Assembly: GCA_029977845.1 (NCBI GenBank)
Contig: JAPOKC010000010.1
Coordinates: forward strand, 1 to 64,000
Reading direction: 5' to 3'
DNA from: Mycobacteriaceae bacterium
GTDB lineage: Bacteria > Actinomycetota > Actinomycetes > Mycobacteriales > Mycobacteriaceae
Length of the DNA stretch: 64,000 nucleotides
The position numbers were made by a program, and so were the translations under genes. This document shows, in pieces, positions 8,780-18,682 of this stretch (its first letter is position 1; each line of letters begins with the position of its first letter). A model generated the notes under the pieces. It ran no database searches and was not told the DNA's origin. It saw only the letters and a program-made list of their open reading frames with translations.

Positions 8780-9376
8780 GTGGCGAACGAACCGAAGGAT
8801 TACTCCGAAAGCGACCCCACGCAGTACGCCAACTACGGCGGCAGCGGTGAGGCGTACAGCGAGTACACCGGTCCGAGCTACGCCGAGCCCGCGGGCTACG
8901 GCCAGGCTCCGGCGCCGATCCCGCCGAAGCGGCCGTGGAACCAGAATCCCCTCGCGCTGGTGGCGCTCGGCGTGCTGAGCGCCGTGATCCTGGCCCTGCT
9001 GGTCTACGCGGTGGTCAAATTCACCAACTCCGGCACCTCGAGTCCGTCGGGCACCAGCACGGCGACCTCGACCACTGCGGCCACCCCGACCGAATCCGGC
9101 ACGAGCGGATCCGTGGCACCGGCGCCGGCTCCGACCACCGAGACGATCACCGAGTCGCCCACGCATACCGAGACCGTCACCACCACCGTTACTCCCCCGA
9201 CGACGACCACGACCACCACCGCGGCTCCGGTCACCACGACCACCCAGGCGCCGTCGACCACCACAACGATCAGCACCTCGGTCACCACCATCACAGAGAC
9301 CACCACCAAACCGTTCTGGCCGACGCTGCCGACGCTCAAGCCGCCGACACTGCTCCAGCCGCCGAGCCAGGGATGA
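8780..9376 (+). CDS. Single-pass membrane protein with Thr-rich extracytoplasmic tail
   Basis: 198 residues from GTG 8780. A Tyr/Gly/Pro-rich cytoplasmic segment (residues 1-52) is followed by one membrane helix (LALVALGVLSAVILALLVYAVV, about 55-76). A 110-residue tail of mostly Thr, Ser and Pro follows (TTTTTTAAPVTTTTQAPST), ending in a Lys/Pro-rich stretch. Such tails are candidates for O-mannosylation and for spanning the wall. No enzymatic domain is visible. The next gene starts 7 bases later and has the same design (membrane helix plus Thr tail), so the two products may act together. Confidence 0.75.
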   Translation: MANEPKDYSESDPTQYANYGGSGEAYSEYTGPSYAEPAGYGQAPAPIPPKRPWNQNPLALVALGVLSAVILALLVYAVVKFTNSGTSSPSGTSTATSTTAATPTESGTSGSVAPAPAPTTETITESPTHTETVTTTVTPPTTTTTTTAAPVTTTTQAPSTTTTISTSVTTITETTTKPFWPTLPTLKPPTLLQPPSQG

Positions 9377-9383
9377 GCCCGAA

Positions 9384-10718
<1,335 letters not shown>

Positions 10719-10766
10719 GGCAGCCTATCTAGAGTCGCTGCGGCACCTGATGCCACTATCGACACC

Positions 10767-13610
10767 ATGGATACCCACACGCTCGTCCGGTTGGTCATCG
10801 GCCTGGCCATGACCGCGATCGTCGGAGTGCTCGCCGTAAAGCGGGTGCTGTGGCTGACCAAGCTGATCGGTTCCGGTCAGCCGACCGCCGACGAGCGTGG
10901 CCGCAAGAACCACCTCGGGGAGCGGATCGGTAACCAGGTCAAAGAGGTATTCGGTCAGACCCGGCTGCTGCGCTGGTCGATTCCGGGTGTCGCGCACTTC
11001 TTCACCATGTGGGGCTTCTTCATCCTGGCCTCGGTCTACCTCGAGGCCTACGGGGTGTTGTTCGACCCCAAGTTCCACATCCCGATCATCGGCACCTGGG
11101 ACGTCCTCGGCTTCCTGCAGGACTTCTTCGCGGTCGCCGTGCTGCTGGGCATCGTCACCTTCGCGATCATCCGGCTGCGCTCCGAACCGAAGGAATACGG
11201 TCGCGCATCGCGCTTCTACGGCTCACACACCGGCGGCGCCTGGCTGATCCTGTTCATGATCTTCAACGTCATCTGGACCTACGCCCTTTTCCGCGGCGCG
11301 GCGGTGGCCAACGGCAATCTGCCCTACGGCAAGGGGGCGTTCTTCTCCCATGCGATGGGTGCGTTGCTGGAACCCCTGGGGCACAACGCCACCGAGATCA
11401 TCGAGTCGGTGGCACTGCTGCTGCACATCGGCGTCATGCTGGTGTTCCTGCTGATCGTGTTGCACTCCAAGCACCTTCACATCGGCCTGGCCCCGCTGAA
11501 CGTCACGTTCAAACGGCTACCCAATGCCCTGGGGCCGCTGCTGCCGATGGAATCCAAGGGCACCTACATCAACTTCGAGGATCCCGCCGAGGACTCGGTG
11601 TTCGGCCGCGGCAAGATCGAGGACTTCACCTGGAAGGGCTACCTCGACTTCACCACCTGCACCGAGTGCGGTCGCTGCCAGTCGCAGTGCCCGGCGTGGA
11701 ACACCGCAAAACCGTTGTCCCCCAAGATCCTCATCATGAATCTGCGCGATCACATGTTCGCCAAGGCTCCCTACATCTTCGGCGAGACTGATACCGCCAC
11801 CGAAACCCTCGCCGACACCGAGGGCGGCCTGGAACTCAAGCACGACGAAGACCACCACGTTCCGGAGTCCGGTTTCGAACGCGTTCCCGCCAAATCACCC
11901 CTGCAGGCCACCCGGCCGCTGGTCGGTGATGCCGCCGCGCTCGGCGTGATCGATCCCGACGTACTGTGGTCGTGCACCACCTGCGGCGCCTGCGTCGAGC
12001 AGTGTCCAGTGGACATCGAGCACATCGACCACATCGTCGACATGCGCCGCTATCAGGTGATGATGGAGTCGGAGTTCCCCAGCGAACTCGCCGGTCTCTA
12101 CAAGAACCTGGAGACCAAGGGCAACCCCTGGGGCCAGAACGCCAAGGAACGCACCACCTGGATCGACGAGGTGAGCTTCGATGTGCCGGTCTACGGCAAG
12201 GACGTCGAGAGCTTCGCCGGCTTCGAGTACCTGTTCTGGGTCGGCTGCGCGGGTGCCCTGGACGACCGCGCCAAGAAGACCACCAAGGCCGTCGCCGAAC
12301 TGCTCGCCGCGGCCGGAGTGAAGTTCTTGGTCCTCGGCGATGGGGAGACCTGCACCGGTGACTCCGCCCGACGCTCCGGCAACGAATTCCTGTTCCAGCA
12401 GTTGGCATCTCAGAACGTCGAGACCCTCAACGACCTCTTCGACGGGGTCGAGAAGGTGAACCGCAAGGTCGTGGTCACCTGCCCGCACTGCTTCAACACT
12501 CTGGGCCGGGAGTACCCCCAGGTCGGCGGTGACTACACCGTGGTTCACCACACCCAGTTGCTGAACCGGCTGGTGCGCGACAAGAAGCTGATCCCGGTGC
12601 AGAGCGCTGGCGGCTCCAACGGCTCGGCCGGAACGCTCACCTATCACGATCCGTGCTACCTGGGCCGGCACAACAAGGTCTACGAGGCGCCCCGCGAGCT
12701 GATCGGCGCTGCCGGAGCGACGCTGACCGAGATGCCTCGGCATGCCGAACGCGGTTTCTGCTGCGGTGCCGGCGGTGCGCGGATGTGGATGGAGGAACAC
12801 CTCGGTGAGCGCATCAACCACAACCGCGTCGACGAGGCACTGACACTCGACGCCACCACGATCGCGACCGGCTGCCCGTTCTGCCGCGTCATGCTCACCG
12901 ATGGTGTGGGCGACCGCGGCAAGGCCGAGGAGGTCGAGGTTGTCGACGTGGCTCAGCTGCTGCTCGGCTCATTGGACCGCGGCGCGCTGACTCTGCCGGA
13001 GAAGGGCACTGCGGCCAAGTTCGCCGCCGCCTCAGCGCCGGCGGTCAAACCGGCCGCGCCGAAAGCCGAACCTGAGGCTGAACCCGCACCGGCCGCACCT
13101 ACCGCATCCGCGGCGGCTGCGCCGGCGGCACCTGCTGCCCCGGCCAAGGGTCTGGGCATCGCGGCCGGCGCCAAGCGTCCGGGCGTCAAGACGGCGGCTC
13201 CGGCAGCTGAAGCCGCTCCGGCAGCACCGGCTGCGCAAGCACCTGCTGTACCGGCAAAGGGACTGGGCATGGCCGCCGGCGCCAAGCGTCCGGGCGCGAA
13301 GAGTGCCGCACCGGCTGAGCCCGCCTCAGCACCGGTCGCAGCATCCGCGGCACCGACTGCACCGGCCGCTGAGCCGGCCGTCAAAGGTCTGGGTATGGCC
13401 GCGGGCGCCAAGCGTCCGGGCGCCAAGACAGCGACTCCGGCCGCTGAACCCGCGCCGGCAGCAGCGACTGTCGCGCCCGCCACTGAACCCGCGGCCGAAG
13501 CTCCCGCAGCTGCCGAGTCAGCGCCCGCCGCTGCCGCGGACGACGCCCCGCCGGTCAAGGGTCTGGGCATGGCCAAGGGCGCTCGCCCGCCGGGTAAGCG
13601 CGACCAGTAG
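10767..13610 (+). CDS. Membrane-bound Fe-S reductase (HdrD/GlpC-like; Rv0338c orthologue)
   Basis: 947 residues. The N-terminal 240 residues hold about five membrane helices in a NarI-like cytochrome-b-type domain. Two ferredoxin motifs follow, CTECGRCQSQCP (near 298) and CTTCGACVEQCP (near 404). Two CCG-type cysteine domains come next: CPHCFNTLGREYP, YHDPCYLGRHNKVYE, GFCCGAGGARMWMEE and ATGCPFCRVML. This layout is a menaquinone-linked heterodisulfide-reductase-like electron-transfer protein, and the H37Rv orthologue is regarded as essential. The last 180 residues are Ala/Pro-rich with four repeats of a basic KGLGMAAGAKRPG motif. It starts a rightward stretch leading to the aminotransferase. 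Confidence 0.9.
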   Translation: MDTHTLVRLVIGLAMTAIVGVLAVKRVLWLTKLIGSGQPTADERGRKNHLGERIGNQVKEVFGQTRLLRWSIPGVAHFFTMWGFFILASVYLEAYGVLFDPKFHIPIIGTWDVLGFLQDFFAVAVLLGIVTFAIIRLRSEPKEYGRASRFYGSHTGGAWLILFMIFNVIWTYALFRGAAVANGNLPYGKGAFFSHAMGALLEPLGHNATEIIESVALLLHIGVMLVFLLIVLHSKHLHIGLAPLNVTFKRLPNALGPLLPMESKGTYINFEDPAEDSVFGRGKIEDFTWKGYLDFTTCTECGRCQSQCPAWNTAKPLSPKILIMNLRDHMFAKAPYIFGETDTATETLADTEGGLELKHDEDHHVPESGFERVPAKSPLQATRPLVGDAAALGVIDPDVLWSCTTCGACVEQCPVDIEHIDHIVDMRRYQVMMESEFPSELAGLYKNLETKGNPWGQNAKERTTWIDEVSFDVPVYGKDVESFAGFEYLFWVGCAGALDDRAKKTTKAVAELLAAAGVKFLVLGDGETCTGDSARRSGNEFLFQQLASQNVETLNDLFDGVEKVNRKVVVTCPHCFNTLGREYPQVGGDYTVVHHTQLLNRLVRDKKLIPVQSAGGSNGSAGTLTYHDPCYLGRHNKVYEAPRELIGAAGATLTEMPRHAERGFCCGAGGARMWMEEHLGERINHNRVDEALTLDATTIATGCPFCRVMLTDGVGDRGKAEEVEVVDVAQLLLGSLDRGALTLPEKGTAAKFAAASAPAVKPAAPKAEPEAEPAPAAPTASAAAAPAAPAAPAKGLGIAAGAKRPGVKTAAPAAEAAPAAPAAQAPAVPAKGLGMAAGAKRPGAKSAAPAEPASAPVAASAAPTAPAAEPAVKGLGMAAGAKRPGAKTATPAAEPAPAAATVAPATEPAAEAPAAAESAPAAAADDAPPVKGLGMAKGARPPGKRDQ
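13146..13607 (+). repeat. Four KGLGxAxGAKRPG repeats in the Fe-S reductase tail
   Basis: The motif occurs as KGLGIAAGAKRPG, twice as KGLGMAAGAKRPG, and terminally as KGLGMAKGARPPG. The spacers are 20-40 residues of Ala/Pro/Glu. The last repeat ends at the C-terminus of the protein. Confidence 0.9.
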
Positions 13611-13616
13611 GGGCTG

Positions 13617-14027
13617 CTAGCCGACCTTGGTGAGCTGGATCGGCGCCTGGGTGACCTGACCACCCGGGCATTCGCCGTTGGAGTCGGCGATGACCGTGCC
13701 GGCCAGCGTGTTGTTGTCGATCGCGTAGCGGATCACGATGTCGGCGAAGTTGCCATTCGCGCAGATCGCGCCCTGCGGCACGATGACGTTGTAGGTCCAG
13801 GTGCCGTTGTGCAGGGTGGCCACTGCGGTCCAGCCGCGGTTGCTGACCAGGCTTGCCGTGCAACCCTCGGTGTCGCAGGCGGGAATGGCGGTCACGTAGA
13901 ACTGATCCGATCCGCCGACGACGGAGTAACGGCCGGCGAGGTCAGCCTGGGCCAAGCCCGCTGTGGCGACCGCAGCGCCCGCCGCGAGTCCGGCGGCCGT
14001 CAGCGCACGTGTGAATGACCGGTTCAT
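13617..14027 (-). CDS. Small secreted protein of unknown function
   Basis: 136 residues with a clear signal peptide (MNRSFTRALTAAGLAAG to LAQAD, cleavage near residue 29). The mature domain has four Cys (AIPACDTEGCTAS, GAICANG, GECPGG), suggesting two disulfides, and a beta-rich pattern with regularly spaced Trp/Tyr (GWTAVATLHNGTWTYNV). Small Cys-bearing secreted proteins like this are frequent in mycobacteria, but I do not recognise a defined function. It is convergent with the Fe-S reductase gene (6 bases between stops) and divergent from the aminotransferase. Confidence 0.75.
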   Translation of the reverse strand: MNRSFTRALTAAGLAAGAAVATAGLAQADLAGRYSVVGGSDQFYVTAIPACDTEGCTASLVSNRGWTAVATLHNGTWTYNVIVPQGAICANGNFADIVIRYAIDNNTLAGTVIADSNGECPGGQVTQAPIQLTKVG

Positions 14028-14170
14028 TGTCTTCTAAGCCTCCTGTGAAACTGATGTGGCCATCTAACAGGCTTTTTGCCCGGAAAATCCCGTCCGTGTC
14101 CGGCATGTATCGAAACCGAGTGCGAGCTGTGACTGGAAAAAGGTTTGCACCGGCGTGGGAGAATCGGGGG

Positions 14171-15436
14171 GTGAGTACCAATCAGCTGCCGTGGCAGGGC
14201 ACCAGCGCGCACCGGCGGCCGCGCACGTTCGCGCAGTCGACCAAACTGCAGGACGTCCTCTACGAGATCCGTGGCCCGGTGCACGACCACGCCGCCCGGC
14301 TGGAGGCTGAGGGCCACCGCATCCTCAAGCTCAACATCGGCAATCCGGCCCCGTTCGGTTTCGAGGCGCCCGACGTGATCATGCGCGACATGATCCAGGC
14401 TCTGCCCAACGCCCAGGGCTATTCCGATTCCAAAGGGATCCTCTCGGCGCGCCGCGCGGTTGTCACGCGTTACGAACTCGTCGACGGGTTCCCCCGTTTC
14501 GACGTCGACTCGGTATTCCTGGGCAACGGTGTGTCCGAACTCATCACCATGACACTGCAGGCCCTGCTGGACAACGGCGATCAGGTGCTCATCCCGGCGC
14601 CGGACTATCCGCTGTGGACCGCGGCGACAGCACTGGCCGGCGGAACCCCGGTGCACTACCTGTGCGATGAGACCAACGGCTGGCAGCCCGACCTGGCCGA
14701 CCTGGAGTCGAAGATCACCCCGAAGACCAAGGCCATAGTGGTGATCAATCCGAACAACCCCACCGGCGCCGTGTACGGCCGGGAAGTGTTGCAGCAGATG
14801 ACCGATCTGGCCCGCAAGCATGATCTGCTGCTACTGGCCGACGAGATCTACGACAAGATCCTCTACGACGACGCGACCCACGTTTCGCTGGCCTCCGTAG
14901 CACCTGACCTACTGTGCTTGACTTTTAACGGCCTGTCCAAGGCATACCGGGTCGCCGGGTATCGCTCAGGCTGGCTGGTGATCACCGGACCGACCGAGCA
15001 TGCGACGAGTTTCATCGAGGGCATCAGCCTGCTGGCCAATATGCGACTGTGCCCGAACGTGCCCGCCCAACATGCGATTCAGGTCGCACTCGGCGGACAT
15101 CAGAGCATCGATGATCTGGTCCTTCCCGGCGGCCGACTGCTCGAGCAACGCGATGTGGCGTGGTCGAAGCTCAACGAGATCCCCGGGGTCTCCTGTGTGA
15201 AGCCACAGGGCGCGCTGTACGCCTTCCCTCGGCTCGATCCGGAGGTTCACGACATCGTCGATGACGAGAAGCTGGTGCTGGACCTTCTGCTCGACGAGAA
15301 GATCCTGCTCACTCAGGGCACCGGCTTCAACTGGCCGGCGCCGGATCACCTGCGGATCGTGACCCTGCCATGGGCCCGCGATCTGTCCAATGCCATCGAG
15401 AGGCTGGGCAACTTCCTGGCGAGCTACCGCCAGTAA
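14171..15436 (+). CDS. aspC: PLP aminotransferase, AlaA-like (Rv0337c orthologue, annotated aspC)
   Basis: The start is GTG 14171 (MSTNQLPWQG), giving 421 residues. The longer frame upstream overlaps the divergent gene and lacks conserved sequence. It is a fold-type I class I/II aminotransferase: IRGPV, LKLNIGNPAPFGFEAPD, YSDSKGILSARRA, NPNNPTGAVY and FNGLSKAYRVAGYRSGW with PLP Lys near residue 257. Recalled E. coli AlaA shares LNIGNPAPFGF, YPLWTAA, INPNNPTGAVY and RLCxNVPAQHAIQ almost exactly, so glutamate-pyruvate transamination is more likely than the aspartate activity implied by the traditional name. It makes alanine for peptidoglycan and protein. Confidence 0.9.
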   Translation: MSTNQLPWQGTSAHRRPRTFAQSTKLQDVLYEIRGPVHDHAARLEAEGHRILKLNIGNPAPFGFEAPDVIMRDMIQALPNAQGYSDSKGILSARRAVVTRYELVDGFPRFDVDSVFLGNGVSELITMTLQALLDNGDQVLIPAPDYPLWTAATALAGGTPVHYLCDETNGWQPDLADLESKITPKTKAIVVINPNNPTGAVYGREVLQQMTDLARKHDLLLLADEIYDKILYDDATHVSLASVAPDLLCLTFNGLSKAYRVAGYRSGWLVITGPTEHATSFIEGISLLANMRLCPNVPAQHAIQVALGGHQSIDDLVLPGGRLLEQRDVAWSKLNEIPGVSCVKPQGALYAFPRLDPEVHDIVDDEKLVLDLLLDEKILLTQGTGFNWPAPDHLRIVTLPWARDLSNAIERLGNFLASYRQ

Positions 15437-15442
15437 TCGACA

Positions 15443-16696
15443 GTGCCGCACTCACATTCGCACGCCGTCAGACCGGCGCCGCTCAGTCCGCTGATGGCGC
15501 GACTGGTGGTCGCGACGCTGGCAACGATCGGCCTGGCGATGGTCGTCGGCGCGGTCGTACTGTGGCCATCGGCGAAGAAGGTCGACATCCCACTGCCGTT
15601 CCAGAACGCGGTGGGCGGCGCGGTCACCACCGAACGTGGTCATGTGCAGTCGACGTCCCTGGCCGACTGCGGCAGTCCGTCGGCCGGTCAGGTGATCACC
15701 GGAAGTCCCGCGGCGGGACCGCCCGGCGGCGCCGAATGCGTGCAGGCGATGGTGCGGATCGACACCGGACCCAACAACGGTGCGGCCACCCTGTTGGAGA
15801 TTTCACCCGGCCCGGGACAGCCGCCTCTGATGGCGGGTGACTCGATCCGGATCTTCCGCCAGGTCGATCAGCGGGGCGCCACCAGTTACGGCTTCTACGA
15901 CTATGATCGCGGTGTGCCCCTGGCCCTGCTGGCGGCACTCTTCGCGATAGTGATCGTGGCGGTCGCACGCTGGCGCGGCCTGCGGGCACTGGTCGGCATC
16001 GGTGTCGCCTTCGGCGTTCTGGTGGTGTTCCTGCTGCCGGCACTGCGCGACGGCGCCCCGGCGGTTCCCGCCGCTCTGGTCGCCTCCACGGCAATTCTGT
16101 TCGCCGTCATCTATCTGGCCCATGGTGTGAGCCTGCGGACCAGCGCGGCGCTGCTGGGCACCTTGACCGCGATGCTGCTGTCGGCTTTCTTGTCATGGGG
16201 CGCAATCGAACTCACCCACCTGACCGGGTTGTCCCAGGAGCAGAACATCGAAGTCGCCGCCTATATGGGCAACGTGTCGATCAAGGGCTTGCTGCTGGCC
16301 GGCTTCATCATCGGCTCACTCGGCGTGCTCAACGACGTCACGATCACCCAGGCCTCCGCGGTCTTCGAGCTCGCCCACTTGAGCCACGGGAACCGTAGGG
16401 AGATCTTCCTTCGCGGTATGCGGGTCGGCAGTGACCATATCGCCAGCACCGTCTACACCCTGGTGCTCGCCTACGCCGGCAGTTCGCTTCCGCTGCTGTT
16501 GTTGTTCAGCGTCGCCAACCGCTCACTGGCCGACGTGCTCACCAGTGAGGGCGTCGCGATCGAGATAGCGCGCTCGGCCGTCGGAGGTATCGCCCTGGCA
16601 CTGGCGGTGCCGCTCACCACGGCGGTGGCCGCAGTTCTGGCGACCCCTAGCACCGCTCCAGAAGCGCCAGCAGATACTGGCCATAGCCCGACTTGA
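15443..16696 (+). CDS. YibE/F family membrane protein
   Basis: 417 residues from GTG 15443, 6 bases after the aminotransferase stop. One N-terminal membrane helix is followed by an extracytoplasmic domain of about 110 residues with two Cys ([14 protein letters not shown]). About seven further helices follow, with the YibE/F core [42 protein letters not shown]. The N-terminus begins MPHSHSHA, a possible metal-binding His cluster. Members are thought to be multi-pass transporters, but no substrate is established. Its last 50 bases overlap the convergent rmlA gene. Confidence 0.8.
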   Translation: MPHSHSHAVRPAPLSPLMARLVVATLATIGLAMVVGAVVLWPSAKKVDIPLPFQNAVGGAVTTERGHVQSTSLADCGSPSAGQVITGSPAAGPPGGAECVQAMVRIDTGPNNGAATLLEISPGPGQPPLMAGDSIRIFRQVDQRGATSYGFYDYDRGVPLALLAALFAIVIVAVARWRGLRALVGIGVAFGVLVVFLLPALRDGAPAVPAALVASTAILFAVIYLAHGVSLRTSAALLGTLTAMLLSAFLSWGAIELTHLTGLSQEQNIEVAAYMGNVSIKGLLLAGFIIGSLGVLNDVTITQASAVFELAHLSHGNRREIFLRGMRVGSDHIASTVYTLVLAYAGSSLPLLLLFSVANRSLADVLTSEGVAIEIARSAVGGIALALAVPLTTAVAAVLATPSTAPEAPADTGHSPT

Positions 16697-17513
16697 GCTG
16701 AGTCTGCGCACGCTCGGCCAGTTGGCCGTCGTCGATGAATCCCGACCGCCAGGCGATCTCCTCGGGACAGCACACCTTCAGTCCCTGCCTGGCCTCGATG
16801 GTGCGCACGAAGTTTCCCGCCTCCAGAAGCGAATCGCAGGTCCCGGTGTCCAGCCAGGCGGTGCCGCGCGGCAGCACCTCGACCAGTAACCGGCCGCGGC
16901 TGAGATAGGTGCGATTGATATCGGTGATCTCCAGCTCGCCCCGGGCGCTGGGCCGCAGCGAGCGGGCGATCTCGATGACCTCGTTGTCGTAGAAGTACAG
17001 CCCGGGCACCGCGTAGTTGGACTTCGGCGTCGCCGGTTTCTCCTCCACCGCCAAAACCGTTCCATCCGAGGAGAATTCGACGACACCGTACTCCGACGGG
17101 TTGGCCACCCAGTGGGCGAAGATGGCACCGCCGTCAACGTCGTTGAAACGCTTGAGGTTGGTGCCGACACCAGGACCGTAGAAGATGTTGTCACCAAGGA
17201 TCAGCGCCACCGGCCCGGAGCCGATGTGACCCGCCCCGATCAGGAAGGCCTGCGCGAGACCCTCCGGCCGTTCCTGCACGGCATGGGTGATGCTGATACC
17301 GAACTGTGAACCGTCACCGAGAAGCCGTGCGAAGCCTGCGCTGTCCTCCGGTGTGGAGATGACCAGGATGTCCCGTATCCCGGCCATCATCAGGGTCGAC
17401 AGCGGGTAGTAGATCAACGGCTTGTCGTACACGGGCAGCAACTGCTTGCTGACACCCTGGGTGATCGGATAGAGCCGGGTGCCCGATCCGCCGGCCAGGA
17501 TGATCCCCCGCAT
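16647..17513 (-). CDS. rmlA: Glucose-1-phosphate thymidylyltransferase
   Basis: 288 residues, full length. It has [18 protein letters not shown] (nucleotide-binding GGxGTR), [44 protein letters not shown] and LEITDIN. RmlA joins glucose-1-phosphate and dTTP into dTDP-glucose, the first step to dTDP-rhamnose, the sugar of the arabinogalactan-peptidoglycan linker. It is the last gene of a leftward run (DUF7159-like, MPI-like, SnoaL-like, rmlA) with intergenic gaps of 5 to 20 bases. It matches Rv0334. Confidence 0.95.
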   Translation of the reverse strand: MRGIILAGGSGTRLYPITQGVSKQLLPVYDKPLIYYPLSTLMMAGIRDILVISTPEDSAGFARLLGDGSQFGISITHAVQERPEGLAQAFLIGAGHIGSGPVALILGDNIFYGPGVGTNLKRFNDVDGGAIFAHWVANPSEYGVVEFSSDGTVLAVEEKPATPKSNYAVPGLYFYDNEVIEIARSLRPSARGELEITDINRTYLSRGRLLVEVLPRGTAWLDTGTCDSLLEAGNFVRTIEARQGLKVCCPEEIAWRSGFIDDGQLAERAQTQLKSGYGQYLLALLERC

Positions 17514-17518
17514 GATGG

Positions 17519-17893
17519 TCAGGCCTGGAGGTCTTCGTCAGCCAATTCGGTGGCGGCCAGTGCGGTGGGCAGGTCCGGATGGCGGAATGCCGACGTGACG
17601 TGATCGCGCACCACCCGGAACGCCGAGGCCGCGGTGACGATGGTGCCCGGATCGTTGTGGCCGGTGATCCGTTCCTCGACGACCACCACGCCGTCGCGGT
17701 AGTAGATCTCACCGACCTCGATGGAGGCGTGCGAGCGTTGCGCCCAGTCCCGCAGGGCGGCATGCCCCTGCGCGGCGCCGTGCGAGTCACCGATCTCGAT
17801 GTCATCGCTCGACAGTGCGGCCAGCGTGTCGAGGTCCCCGCTGCTGAGGGCGTCATGCCAGGCCAGAACGGTCGCGATCTCCGAAGTGCTCAT
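17519..17893 (-). CDS. SnoaL/NTF2-like fold protein (Rv0333 orthologue)
   Basis: Start ATG at 17893 ([18 protein letters not shown]) gives 124 residues, the length I recall for H37Rv Rv0333. The longer ORF runs into the neighbour. It shows the alpha-plus-beta cone pattern: a helix with [33 protein letters not shown], then beta strands ending [17 protein letters not shown]. Such folds serve as small-molecule isomerases, hydrolases or ligand binders; no catalytic set is obvious here. It sits 5 bases upstream of rmlA. Confidence 0.8.
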   Translation of the reverse strand: MSTSEIATVLAWHDALSSGDLDTLAALSSDDIEIGDSHGAAQGHAALRDWAQRSHASIEVGEIYYRDGVVVVEERITGHNDPGTIVTAASAFRVVRDHVTSAFRHPDLPTALAATELADEDLQA

Positions 17894-17913
17894 GATGGCC
17901 CAAACTACCGCAG

Positions 17914-18672
17914 CTAGAACGGCGTGCGGGCCAGCCAGGTGTCCCACACGGCCTGATCACCGAACACCTCGAGGCCGAGCTCGGCGGCATCCGCCCGCCG
18001 GACGACGGCCAGCAGCAGGTCGCGGGCCGGACCGCGCAGGGCGACGGTGGCTTTGGCGTGCTCATGATCGAAGGCGATGCCGTCCGGACGGCCCAGGATG
18101 GTCCACTCGCCGGCGGCACCGAGGCCGGGATCGGTGGCGTGCAGATGCAGCGACAGTCCCTCGGCCAGCGGCCGGTCGCCACCGGCCGGTCCCTCCGCGT
18201 TGGCGCGGATCACGGTGCGCTCCAGATATTCGGTGATGCCGTCGGCGGCGATATCGGGTGCGATCGTGAATTCGGCGCCCAGTGCCAGCGCCGCGTCGGC
18301 GCGGTGCACCGCGGTCTCATGAAGACGACGCCGGATCCACCATTGCGCTGGGCGCGGGCCGAGGAAGGTCCACACATTCGTCTGCGCGCCGGTTCGCTGG
18401 ACTGCGTCCAGCAGCAGACCGGGTCCGTCGAGCAGCCATTCGATCTCGCCGCCCTGCGGCGGTTTGCCGCCTGCGACGGTGCGCGGATCGATGGCATCGG
18501 CGGACTGCTCGGCGACGATCTGGGCACACCACCGGTCCCCGCGACCGAGGTGACGCATCAACTGTTCGACGCTCCACTCCGGGCAGGTCGGTACCTGAAT
18601 CGACATGTCCGCGCCACGCATGAGCTCGGCGAAGGCTGCGTTCTCGGCGATCAACGCCGCTGCGGTATCCAC
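17914..18672 (-). CDS. Maleylpyruvate isomerase / DinB-type family protein (Rv0332 orthologue)
   Basis: The start is taken as GTG 18672 (MDTAAALIAENAAFAEL), 10 bases after the upstream stop, giving 252 residues. The tracked 395-residue frame is a shadow of the upstream gene before this point. VPTCPEWSVEQLMRHLGRGDRWC is the N-terminal signature of mycothiol-dependent maleylpyruvate isomerase-like proteins. The metal-site pattern is H in MRHLG, later E/H in RRRLHETAVHRADAALA. A C-terminal SCP2-like half ends in DLLLAVVRRADAA. The family includes mycothiol transferases, but the substrate is unknown. Confidence 0.8.
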   Translation of the reverse strand: MDTAAALIAENAAFAELMRGADMSIQVPTCPEWSVEQLMRHLGRGDRWCAQIVAEQSADAIDPRTVAGGKPPQGGEIEWLLDGPGLLLDAVQRTGAQTNVWTFLGPRPAQWWIRRRLHETAVHRADAALALGAEFTIAPDIAADGITEYLERTVIRANAEGPAGGDRPLAEGLSLHLHATDPGLGAAGEWTILGRPDGIAFDHEHAKATVALRGPARDLLLAVVRRADAAELGLEVFGDQAVWDTWLARTPF

Positions 18673-18682
18673 CCCGGCGACG

